A stretch of DNA of 64,000 nt from Erythroxylum novogranatense. Taxonomy: Eukaryota > Streptophyta > Magnoliopsida > Malpighiales > Erythroxylaceae. Shown here one piece after another: positions 1-11,117 of the stretch. The stretch lies in assembly GCA_029891385.1 (NCBI GenBank), contig CM057228.1, forward strand, positions 27,594,214 through 27,658,213, read 5' to 3'. Position numbers and translations under genes: made by a program. How positions within the stretch are numbered: the stretch's first letter is position 1; every line of letters starts with the position of its first letter. The notes beneath the pieces were generated by a model. That model had not been told where the DNA came from, ran no database searches, and was given only the letters and a program-made list of their open reading frames with translations.

Positions 1-1001
1 CATGCTTCTTGGTGTGAGTGAGCAAAAAAACTGGCATGGTGTAGGTTTCCTGCCCATAGACTTTTCTTGCATAAGAATAAATTATTATAAATAAATGATA
101 ATTTACAAAAGTTTCGACAGAATTTCCTCTCTATTTTTATGATATATACCCCATGTTAGACAAAAAAATTTAACTCAACAACACAGTCATTAATGGCACA
201 AGACATTTGTAACATTATTATTCTCCATATTGGACATATATTTTCATTTTAAATTTCATACATCAAATTACATTGAAATCAAATTTCATACATTAAAGTA
301 CAAAAATTAGAATATAAGTGTAAAGTTTTTATACTTACAAGTTGAAGTGCTCCTAGTGGGTCAAAGATTCTCTAGTATTTACGGGTAGGCTCTCTCCGTC
401 TGGTCCTTGATATTTGTTGGAAGAATTGCACTCTGAAATGGATATTACCTCGGGTGATGCCTAATATTGTTGCCAACGACTTCACATTTTTTAACATATA
501 TATGGTATTCATACACCATTCTTATATATTGAAGCAAGAAAGTCTCTATAACGTGTACAAGCTTGCCTCTCCCTTACATTATAAATTACATCATCAAAAT
601 TTGGATCCCAAAAAAAAATCTTTTTTAAAAAAAGAATTTTTTATAAACAACAATATTTATCTAATTAATGTATAAAATTAGATAAAATGAAAAATATTAA
701 AGAATATATTTTGAACACCTCAAACTTCTGATAAGAAAAATCATTTGTTTGCTGAGAGACATTCTTCCATATATAACCCTCAAGATCTATCCTCTCCTTA
801 ACTTAGATGAGATATTTCTTGAGCATGTTCCAGACGAAACCAACTTAATATATAAGTTATTTGAGATCATTTTCAAATTAAAACTTATAACTTCAATATA
901 AATTTATGATGTTATCATGTATTACAAAATTGCAGGGATTTTACTTACAAATTGTTGACAATTGTGATGTACGTTTTTCCATCAACTCCCTTAGCCCCAG
1001 G
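1..1001. other. AT-rich sequence, no gene recognised
   Basis: I see no coding region, RNA gene or clear element boundary here. On the minus strand, 950-1,001 continues the small frame of the next entry in register after a TAG and then meets a possible splice donor (TAAGT), so this may be intron and exon debris of a degraded transposon gene. Nothing else can be supported. Confidence 0.3.
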
Positions 1002-1259
1002 CTAGAGGTTGCCTCCTTCATTTGCAACATTTACCTCTAATATCTCTATCGGTATAGGGATGGTGGATGGTGTAGGGCTGGTGGATGGTGTAGCAGAGCT
1101 GTTGGATGGTATAGCAGCAGGTACAGAAGGTGATGCCTCATTTGGATGTGCAGTAGCATATGCATAATGTGATAATTTACCTTGGAATGCACTGGCTTCT
1201 CCAAATCGTTGTATCCTAAACCTTAGCCACATCATATCCTGTTTTCTCTTTGGTGGCAT
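1002..1259 (-). CDS. Small hypothetical ORF beside CACTA transposase
   Basis: An 85-codon minus-strand ORF beginning MPPKRKQ, with a Pro/Ser/Thr-rich low-complexity second half. It lies just downstream (same strand) of the tnp2-type transposase fragment, where CACTA elements usually carry a second gene (TNPA/Transposase_24 type). The reading frame continues in register past its TAG stop for about 20 codons. I do not recognise a domain. It may be the first exon of the second CACTA gene, or chance. Confidence 0.25.
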   Translation of the reverse strand: MPPKRKQDMMWLRFRIQRFGEASAFQGKLSHYAYATAHPNEASPSVPAAIPSNSSATPSTSPTPSTIPIPIEILEVNVANEGGNL

Positions 1260-1371
1260 CTTTTTAACCTAAAATTCACATTTTATTGAATTTTCCAGTA
1301 ACAGAACAATATAAATTCAATATATAACAATATATTGTTGATGAAATAATAGAACAATATATATTGTTGGC

Positions 1372-2483
1372 CAGATTGACCAAAAAGTTAATCCGTCTGT
1401 CGACAATCCCAACCTAACATTTCGACTTTCAGCTACAAACTCAAAATGGGTGTTATTGAAATATTTCCATGCCAGTGCATCCGATGGATGACTCATTATT
1501 CCATCTTCTTGTTCATGTTCATTATGTCATCTCATGTGAGATGCAGTAACATCAGAGGTATATAATCTTTGAACTATTGGAGTTAGCGGGAAATAATACA
1601 TCTGCTTCTATGGTACTAATTTCTGTTTCCTATAACACTTTCTAGGTTTGAACTTAGATTGACTACAAAATTTGCACTCTTGTAATTCCACATCATCTCC
1701 CCAAAACAATATACATTCAAAATTAGCAACAATCAATTTTTTCAACTGGTAAACCAAGACCCCTAATAAGTTTCTTCATATTGTAGAAATTATCAACCAT
1801 TGTACGATCAGGAGGTAATGATTCAATATACCAAACAAGAATTTTATCCAAACTTCTATCAGAAATATGCCCTTCAGACTTTATTTTCAATATTTAAGCA
1901 AGTGAAGATAATTGAGTCATGGTCTCACAATTTGGCCATAATTCTTGGTCAACTGATTTTAGCAAGTCAAAATTTTTTTTTGCATGTGGGTTTGGTTTTT
2001 CTTCTAGATTTTCTATGTTTGTTTGAAAGGTATAACTGACTGCATCATAAACCATTTAGGTATAAGGATTTTCAGTGGCATCCATATTATTTGTTATAAA
2101 TCCAATCCCCCTTCAAACCCATCCACATTTATTGACGAGTTTACTTCATCACCTTTTGATGTGCTACAAATTAATGACTTCCCATGTCGTGTCTACTCAA
2201 AATAATTTGGAACAAACCCTTTTCTTAACAAATGATGATCCACTTCATCACTAAGAAGAAAACGAATATGTTTACACTTTTTACATAGACATCTAATCTT
2301 TGGACAATCCATATATTCAAGTTGAGAACATGCATAGTGAATAAAAACTTCAACTCCCTCAACAAACTCAGGATTTATGAAACCATTGGCTGCTAATAAT
2401 CTATATATCCAAGATCTATCAACATTACTCATTTGTGAAAAATTGTTATTTAAAAAATTGATTTCATTGTTAGTATCCTTCAT
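1372..2483 (-). pseudogene. CACTA (En/Spm) tnp2-type transposase, broken
   Basis: The N-terminal ORF (2,483-2,193) has the hallmarks of the Transpos_assoc domain: DRSWIYRLL near residue 22, a GFINPEFVEGVE stretch, CxKIRCLCKKCKH cysteines and HHLLRKGFVPNY. Further along the minus strand, in other frames, the Transposase_21 region is visible: a stretch with GLPVEKIDCC (about 1,745), KFCSQSKFKPRKCYRK, YYFPLTPIVQRLY, MRWHNEHE, HPSDALAWKYF and RNVRLGLSTDGL (about 1,395). The last matches the region of the first catalytic aspartate, after which homology stops. Frame changes and stops (for example one in the 1,880-1,900 area) show it is dead. It encodes the cut-and-paste transposase of CACTA DNA transposons; here it is a 5' fragment without the rest of the catalytic domain. 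Confidence 0.82.
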
Positions 2484-2594
2484 TTCCCCTAAGTTTATAG
2501 AACATTTAATCTTTACTTTATAGAATATCCCCTATGCTTTTACAGGTCTCTGACCATTTCCTCTCCAAATTGAAACCAACCTATCCCACCATAT

Positions 2595-3557
2595 GAGTTC
2601 ACAATTATACAAACTGAAAATATACGAGTATCAATCAAATAAAACAATATGCCAACCAAGAACTATGGTACATGGCATTGTTTACACCTGTGAATCGAGA
2701 AAGCAAATTCTCGTTATGACTCCTAGGCTCGTGGAATTTTTCATCGATACGCTTCATGGGAGTTGCATCATGGGTTTCCAGCCTATATAACATCCTAAGG
2801 GTTTATTATGCCTCAAATTATCCATAATTATACAAACTCATTCGATATGAAATAAATACTTATGCAATTCATATATCTAACCATCAATCATTCTAACAAT
2901 ATTCCAAACAACAACATACAAAACCAAGATAACTTTGTTTTTCATTAATAACCTACAAGTTGATTTTCAAAGTTTGATTTTAAATAAGCACTATGGTACG
3001 TGACATTGTTACACCATATGAATCAAGAAAGCAAGTTCTCGCTGTGACTCCTAGGCTCGTGGAATTTTTCACTGATAAGCCTCATGGGAGCTACATCATG
3101 GGTTTTCTAGCCTATATACTATCCTAGAAGTTTATTATGCCTTAAATCATCCATAATTATACAAACTCATTCGACATGCAGTAAATAATTATGTAATTTG
3201 TACATCTAGCCATCAATCATTCTAACAATATTCCAAACAACAACATACAAAACCAAGATAACTATGTTTGCATTAATCACCTACAAGTTGATTTCCAAAG
3301 TTTGATTTTAAACAAACACTATGGTACGTGGCATTGTTACACCATATGAATCGAGAAAGTAAGTTCTCGCAGTGACTCCTAGGCTCGTTAAATTTTTCAC
3401 CGATAAGTCTCATGGGAGCTGCATCACGGGTTTCCAGCCTATATACCATCCTAGGGGTTTATTATGTGTCAAATCATCCATAATTATACAAACTCATTCG
3501 ATATGCAGTAAATACTTATGTAATTCATACATCTAGCCATCAATCATTCTAACAATA
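2595..3557. repeat. ~325-bp tandem repeat, left part
   Basis: Three and a bit copies of a ~325-330-bp unit. Landmark words ATGGTAC(A/G)TG recur at 2,668, 2,992 and 3,322; GACTCCTAGGCTCGTGG and TCCATAATTATACAAACTC recur at the same spacing. The first copy is the most diverged at its left end. No coding capacity is shared between copies. The fourth copy is cut by the solo LTR at 3,558 and resumes at 6,254. Confidence 0.85.
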
Positions 3558-6253
3558 TGTAACGCCCCAAATTAGGGGTTATAATATTAAAGGAATTTAG
3601 TACGAATTATGTTTGTTATTTGCTTATTAAATATTTGCTTAAATTGTACATAAGTATTTTGGCATGCATTCATGGCATTTTCCGGGTAAATTGGTTTAAT
3701 GAAATTTCAGATTGATTCGGACCGTAGTAATATAATTTTAGTAATTTTTGTATACTTCAAATATTTTTAGAAATTGATGGTGATTAATTTTGAGTTGAAA
3801 ATTTATTTTACGAGTCATTATTTTATGACAAAATTTTGGTGAATTTTCGGAAGTTGTCTGGATCTTTTGGGTATTTGTTTGTTATAAGAATTCAAAACAA
3901 TGTATTTGGTTTAAAAAGAATATTTTATTAATAAAAATACTACTAAAAGAAACGAAGAGACTTATTAACAATTGACATTTGGCTTCGTTATATCTATACA
4001 TATGGACTAAGCCTTCTCAGGAAAGGGACACGTACTATACACGTTGTTCACATGCAAGATGCCCAGTAGTTTCCTCTACTATTGTTTTTATAAGTGAAAA
4101 ACATTTAATAAGTGAAAGACATTTAAACATTACCGAAAGGAGTTCTCTGCTTTTGTCCATCAGGTGGTTTTCGTAGTTTAGTCGGTTGGTTTTCATAGCT
4201 TAGTCGGTAAGTAACTCCACTGTGTTTATAATGTAAATATATATATGCATGCATGAGTTTTAGACTAGTAGTTTCGTTGATGCTTTGTTCTTTCTTATTA
4301 ATAAGCATGACTGTTTTTGACAAGTTTTGACTAAACTAAATGTACGGGGGAGTTAGAAGAGTCATTAAAGTTATATTGGAAGAGTGCAATATTCTGGAGA
4401 AAAACAAATACTCGATGAGCTCACTGTAAATTTTTTTGTACATATGTGAATTATAGTGTGAGGTTTAAGCTTACGAAAATATAGAGCTTACTGAGATGTA
4501 GTGGTTTATGGAGAAAAAAATGATAGATACCGTGGACTATTGAGATGGGGAAACCAAGAAAAAACCAAGAAAAAAGGGATAAAAATATGAATTTGGAAAG
4601 TTTACCGTAGAGAGAGAGAGAAAGTTGGAATGTTAGTGTTGTGATCTTAGAGTGTATAGATGATTCTAATAGTATAGAAATGATAGATAGATGAGTTTTG
4701 AAGTGAAGAAGTTAAAGAAAAATGGAAGAAAAGTCTGCTGTTTCGTATGGTTTGGTGAAGAAGACGATGAACAGTGTTATAAGTCGACTTGTTGTGGTGT
4801 ATAAGTCAACTTAGATCAACGTTTTGCATGAAAATGTCATCTCCGCTCTTCAATAAGTCGAGTTATGCAAGTGTAAGTCAACTTGTGGTGTTATGTAAGT
4901 CGACTTGTGTAAGTATAAGTCGACTTGTGGTGTTATGTAAGTCGACTTGTGTAAGTATAAGTCGACTTGTGGTGTTATGTAAGTCGACTTGTGTGTGCTT
5001 TAATGGATAAGTCGACTTGTGTAAGTATAAGTCGACTTGTGTGTGATAAACTTCAATATTTAAAATCCCAATCCGCAATCTTCACTCTTTTGACCATATC
5101 TTTGTCATCCGACCTCCGAATGACCTGATTCTCGAAGCGTTGGATTCGTAAGAAAATTTTCTACCTCTCTATGTGAAATTTGTAAATTTTCAGATTTAAT
5201 TAACAATCAAGGATTTAATAATTTAAGTTGTGAATTATGGAATAAAGTTAAGAATTTAGGGTTTAGTCCTGAAATTTGTCATGAACGTGCATCCTACATA
5301 TCCATCATACATTAGTGAATTTTTAATCATGCACAATAGTGATTTATATCTATGTTCCCTATTATAGAGGAACGACCACTGCCGAATACTGCCGGGACTT
5401 CGAGGCAATAAACAGTAAGGGCGGTTTTGGTAAGTAATACAGGTCAGTAATTTCAGTACGTAATATAGGTAGAAAATTTCAGTAAGTACTTTAGGTAAAT
5501 AATTTTTTTATGATAAATTCTGTGAGTCAACCTAGATGATGTCTAGGATTGATTTATTAGAAGTGCTATTTGCCTGCACATGAAATGTCTGAAATGACCT
5601 TGTTCTGTTTTAAAACTGTTAAGTCCTAGTTGTGGGTAAATAGGCATGCCTACAAGGGTCTGCAGCTGCTCCTGTTATTTGACACTTTGGTGTCTCCTGA
5701 TATTGAGACATATGTCTCTCCTGCTGATACTAATTATGGTATCTCCTGTATAAGTCCCATTACCCACTTCTGTTCATGAATTTATAGTTTGATTTGTTTT
5801 GTATTTTGATATCTGTTTGATTCTGACATAAACTAAATTATATTCTGATTCTGAAGGATCTCCTGTGTTTTGCCGTTCTGTTTAGTATAAAAATCTGTTC
5901 TGAAATGCATTCTTTCATTTATCAAATCGTTAATATAGATTAGTTATTACTCACTAAGCTATATGCTTAGCACGGTGGATTTGCCCCGTGTAGGTTCAGA
6001 GCGAAGAGATTAAGGACTGGGACAAGTCATCCGCAGTGGCCAAAAGAGTCTGAGTTTTGTGTAGCGCGAAAATGTATTTTATTTGGTTTGTTTGGGCCTG
6101 TAAATATTCTTTGGATTTGTTTCTGAAATTATGAGATGTATTATATGTGTGTTACGTTTAATTTTTAAAAATGCATGTGTGAAACGTTTTGATTTGTTTG
6201 TCCTGTCTTGGGTGGCATCCATGTATCCTCCCAGGGGGTATTTGGGTGTTACA
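3558..6253 (+). mobile_element. Solo LTR, probable Ty3/gypsy type
   Basis: A 2,696-bp segment starts TGTAAC and ends GTTACA (6-bp terminal inverted repeat) and is flanked by a 5-bp target duplication CAATA (3,553-3,557 and 6,254-6,258). It sits in the fourth copy of the 325-bp repeat; removing element plus one TSD restores the repeat. No internal domain, PBS or PPT is present, so this is an LTR left by LTR-LTR recombination. Orientation is inferred from its TGTAACGCCCC start, which resembles plant gypsy LTR starts. It contains the AAGTCGACTT minisatellite. Confidence 0.9.
4781..5038. repeat. Minisatellite of AAGTCGACTT palindromes
   Basis: Eight exact AAGTCGACTT palindromes start at 4,781, 4,897, 4,917, 4,939, 4,959, 4,981, 5,009 and 5,029. 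From 4,897 on, the spacing alternates 20 and 22 bp, so the unit is a ~42-bp dimer. Two AAGTCAACTT variants (about 4,803 and 4,875) look like CG-to-CA decay of the same motif. It lies inside the solo LTR. Confidence 0.92.
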
Positions 6254-6510
6254 CAATATTCCAAACAACAATATACAAAACCAAGATAACTATGTTTTCA
6301 TTAATCACCTCCAACTTGATTTCCAAAGATTGATTTTAAACAAGCACTATGGTACGTGACATTATTACACCATATGAATTGAGAAAGCAAGTTCTAGCTG
6401 TGACTCCTAGACTCGTGGAAATTTTCACCGATAAGCTTCATGGGAGCTACATCACGAGTTCCAAACCTATATACCATCCTAGGAGTTTATTATGTAAAGA
6501 AATGACATGT
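6254..6510. repeat. ~325-bp tandem repeat, right part
   Basis: This is the remainder of the fourth copy of the repeat, displaced by the solo LTR. It begins with TSD CAATA, continues TTCCAAACAAC, and has ATGGTACGTGAC at 6,348 and the CTCCTAG(A/G)CTCGTGG block at ~6,403. Homology fades after about 6,490. Confidence 0.85.
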
Positions 6511-9500
6511 CAATTATGTGAATTTCTTATGTTAATACTAAGTTTGAATTAATCACCTACAAGTTCAAGTCTTAATGTTTCACTTTAAACAATGCTCAAA
6601 CATGATTACTTAAACTATTAAACCCTAGCCTAAAATCTCATCAATAATTGTTATAGATAAAAATTGCAAAGAACAACACAAAATTGATCACATTGTATAC
6701 ATTACTTAGTTGTTCGACTTACCTTGATAGACAGACAATCGTAAACTACAAAGAAGACAAATGAGGTGGACAATTATCAACGCTTTTTAACACAGAACAC
6801 GACTTGCAACAAATACAAATAACAAAAATATAAAAAATTAAGGACTATACCATTAGAAAAGCTAATCTAATCACTAACCTATGAGATGTAGATGAATGAA
6901 TTACATGAAAAAGGAGCTAATGTCAACAAGAAGAGGTGATTTTTAAAGTCTTTAAGGAGGAGGAAAATTATATATAAGATCTATATAAGTGAGAGTAATG
7001 AGGATAATATAAATATAATCACAAGGAAATTTAAAAAATTATTAAAGCTTAAAAGAGAAAAGTAATTAAACCTAAACCTAAAAGACATGGTTCCTATGGT
7101 AAAAATATGCAAAATTTTCATGTAAGGGCACCCCAAAAGAGCATGTAACACTTCTGCATTCATATAGGCTTCTTTGTCATCAAATTTGTCATCATTCATA
7201 ACACTTCCTAAAGTTCTTCTTGTTTGAATGAAATCAAAATCTATCTTCATTACCCTAAAGACATCATAATGAACATGCCAAAAGTGATTTTTTTTTCTTT
7301 TAGGAAAGCAAAGAAAGTTTTGTTGAAGTGGAAAAACTAGAAATCATGAAAAGCTTCTCCCTTTTTTAATGACCTTGTGGTTTTCAAGTTAAAATTTCCA
7401 TGGATAAACAATATAAGACACCTAGTGCGGATGGCATTATAAAGACAACTGGCTCCTCGTTATGCCTTTTAGAAGTTGTGATCTTTTGAGTTATTTCATC
7501 GATTAACAAAGTTAAACTAAGACCTAATTTGATTCACAATTTCCAAATCTCATACGCCTCTTTGAGTAATTTAATGTTATGATGATTAAAGTTGCAATTT
7601 AAAACCTTTGAACTAAATGCTCCTTATATTCTTGATTAGATCTTTGTTTCCTTTTTGCTTAGAGATTGAAGCCTTATAGAGCTTAGGAACACAGTTTTAG
7701 AAGGTTCTATTACACTGATCCAATTATACTATGATATTCATATGTTTAGGACCTTATTTAGTATCATTAACTTTTGAGGGAGAGGTACAGGGGAGTTCAT
7801 GTTTTGTTCAAAATATTTAAAGGACTTTAGATTAAACTAGTCTCACTCTTAGATAATTCAACCTTAAAGGACTTTAAAGGGGAGTACATTATAGATCTTT
7901 GACAAAGGACATGTCATACATTGTTATTAAGATTAGACTTTGATACATTTAGCCATTGTATTATGGCTATAATAATATTGGTTTATGCCGGCAGGCACTT
8001 TTTGTGGCAAATGATGATGTCACTTAGTCTATAATATGATGTTATATATAGTTCCTCATTCCATATTTCCTATCTCTTATCTAGGAGAATTCTTAAGGTA
8101 AGAGAATAAGTAATGATTAAATAATTTTATCAAAATTTATATACAATATTGGTTTCCTATATATTATTGTTAAGTTAACTTAACGAGAGTGACTAATATT
8201 TTGACTAATTTGATTGTTAGCAAAGAATATAGGATTTACTTATGTTATAGTGGAATTTGTATGGGGATTGTACTAAAGATTATGGTAGGTCCATGAGTTT
8301 AAGTTATTCAGATATTTAATACATAACATATGATTATTGACACATATGATTGGCAGTGTAAGCAATGGACAAAAATATGGATATATAGTTATGACCGAGT
8401 GATGTTCAAACAATTCAACTCTTTGCCATCACTTTCTTCCTCCTATAACAAAATTGTGTACGTGGACACACATGAATAACATTCGATGCTTGTTTATAAT
8501 CTAATGATTATGGTGGGGATTAGTCTTGGATAAGTCGTACACTTTTGAGATCTTATACCTTTTTTATGAATTTGAATCTAATTGTGTATTTGTAAAGTTG
8601 CTACAAATTTAGATAAATTTTATATTGTTTATACAAGGCCTTTAAATTGTCCTAAAAAGTTGATTTTCCCAAAACTTTTATTTCTTGCCAAATGAATTGA
8701 AACATGAACCTATGAGAAAATTATTCATTTTGCTAAGATCCATTTTCAGTTGGTCAATTTCAAATTATTTATATGTATTATACTTAGGGTATTCATTAAT
8801 TTTATAAATCATCTCCATCAATAGAATATTTTAGTAAAATATTATAGATAACAAATTAAAATAATCATCCAAAAATTAAGCAATAAAGATCAGGGACGTT
8901 AAAATTGTTAAAAACTTTGCAGGATTTTATAACATTGATGAATAATTTTTAAAAATTTAAATTGATGAATAGTTAATACAATAAGGAACCTAAGGTTTTA
9001 CAACCTTCAATTTCATTCAATCTTATCATTTGGTATTCATTTAAAAGTTTTATGCATTTTGTCTAGTTTAGTAAATTTTTAATTTCTCAAAAAGTTAATT
9101 TCATTAATTTTTATAAAATAAGCTTACGTATTTACGTATTGTTTCTTAAAATGACATGTTCAATCAAGGATATTATAAATCATAATTAAGCAAAAATCAC
9201 TCTTTAATTTCTCTCTGTAAGATTAACTAGGTTATGAATAATATTGGTGGTTGTTTACTGATCATCTTGTGTAACCGAAATCATTATAACGATTCAACAA
9301 GTTGCTTGCCTACCCTAATTGAAAAGATAAAATAAAATAATATTAGGTTACAAGACAAGACATGAAAAAAAATATATAATGATCATTTTCTTTTAACCTC
9401 CTTAGGGAATGGGGCACTACAACTTTGCATTTGCTATACGACCCATATATTTTATTAATTCCCTCAAAATTACATGACATATGTCCACTGTTTTCTAATA

Positions 9501-10185
9501 ACACATGAAAATAATTGTGTCCTTTCGTCAATGAATGGAGAACGTGATCGAAACAATCTCATATTTGATGATCTCACATTCTCTCTAAATGATGTTGGTC
9601 TGGTAGCTTTAGTTTCCCACACAAAATGATATTTTCCCAGTAATTTCTATGATGTAGCTCTTTTATGATGACTAAATATATAAAGAGTTCAAACAATATA
9701 GTTTTAAGCTCCAATGCTAGTCATCCACAAGATATTCTCTTTACATACGGTAAACACAACTTAGGAAGAGAGCTAACAATCCATCTCCTCGGTTAAAAAT
9801 ATATCATGTATAAAAATATTTTTTACAATATTCATCATTCACTAATATAAACACGTACAAACAACAAATGAACCAACTACAGTTCAAAAAATGCAGAATA
9901 CTCAGATTCCATTAAAACAAAACCGATGTTCATATATATAAGCATTTAACAACAAAATTTTTTGCAGACAAAATAAATCCGAGAGCAAAGCACCATAGAC
10001 AACGAACCTCGTATAACTGAAGACAATGGATGATAGATGAGAGCAAAGGACAATGGATGATAATTTCTAGAGAAAAGACCGACGACGACGATGATAAAGA
10101 ACAAAGGAAGAAGAAAAAATGACGCAAAGAGTGGAGTTTTCGAGTAGGTTTAAGCCGAAACTAATCGTTTTCATTTAAATGAAAA
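6511..10185. other. AT-rich, ORF-poor sequence, unassigned
   Basis: I find no family signature, RNA gene or element end. Short minus-strand ORFs at 7,250-6,981 (89 codons) and 10,127-9,930 (65 codons) have no recognised domain. The stretch could be internal sequence of a large CACTA element whose transposase lies to the left and whose terminus lies at 10,469, but nothing in it proves that. Confidence 0.3.
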
Positions 10186-10469
10186 ACCAATCTGTCGGTA
10201 ATTTACCGATAGAAGCAATTTCCGTCGATAATTTACCGACGCATATTTTTCCACCAAATATTGCCGCCTATTTTTATGACGGACTTTAATATTCCGTCGC
10301 TATATTCCATGGGCAAAATCTCAGGGATAATTTCATCACATTTTTACCGACAAATATTTTATCCGTCACAAAAAATCATTTTTCCATCAATTTTACCAAC
10401 AAAAATTTAATTTCCGTCGATAATTTACTACGCATTTTTTCCATTGTAATTTATAATTTTCTTGTAGTA
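10186..10469 (-). mobile_element. CACTA terminus with subterminal repeats
   Basis: Repeated direct and inverted copies of a TACCGACGGA-type motif (GTCGGTAA, TTTACCGACG, TTCCGTCGATAA, TTTTACCGACAA, ATCCGTCAC) fill about 260 bp. They end in TTTTCTTGTAGTA at 10,457-10,469, close to the reverse complement of the CACTACAAGAAAA terminus of plant CACTA elements (the final G is A here). Such subterminal repeats are transposase-binding sites in En/Spm elements. The element body would lie to the left, on the same strand as the tnp2 fragment at 2,483-1,372. No second terminus is visible in the window. Confidence 0.68.
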
Positions 10470-10974
10470 ATTAATATCAATTATTTTTAAAAATTAAAAA
10501 AAATTAATTATTTAATTGTTACTTTTAAAATTTCAGTTGGAACTACAAAATTTAATAAATTTTGTAATTCTTTTTATAATTAACACTTAAAAGAAACTAC
10601 TAAAATTTTAATTTATTCTATCCTATATTCAATAGTTAACCCTATCAGAACCAATAAGATGTCTTTTACCCTATATTAAATGTTTATTTATTTCTAATTA
10701 TGTATGAATTTGAGTTTGTACGTACATTTACGTAAATTATAAATGCAGACTGTTTTAATTGCTACCAAATATGATTATAACAAAATATCTTTTGACAGGA
10801 AATACCTATCAAAATCAATAACCTTAGAACTTTTCAGTTGTCATACCCGAGTCGTTAATTCGTTTCCATTGAGGTTCATGTACTTGAACCGAAGTCCTCA
10901 GGGAATGACGTGTTACCATCTGGCATAGCCTCAGAGCTTCTGCACCTGAACAAGCTTTTGAATTCATTGATTAA
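10470..10974. other. Short AT-rich spacer, nothing recognised
   Basis: This is sequence between the CACTA terminus and the first LARD LTR. A 61-codon plus-strand ORF at 10,743 has no domain I recognise. Confidence 0.3.
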
Positions 10975-11030
10975 GATTGGACCCGATTTTGAAGTAAAAT
11001 TTAAAAATAAGAAATGATATAAAATAAATG

Positions 11031-11117
<87 letters not shown>

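Noticed and set aside
4781..5038. CRISPR-like regularly spaced repeats
   Set aside because: The repeats are 10-bp palindromes with 20/22-bp periodicity and no unique spacers, inside a plant solo LTR; it is a minisatellite.
6981..7250. 89-codon minus-strand ORF as a host gene
   Set aside because: No recognised domain, no exon context; low-complexity Phe/Leu/Ile-rich tail.
10743..10974. Possible leucine-rich-repeat receptor fragment
   Set aside because: A few LRR-like words appear only by changing frame; too short to support.
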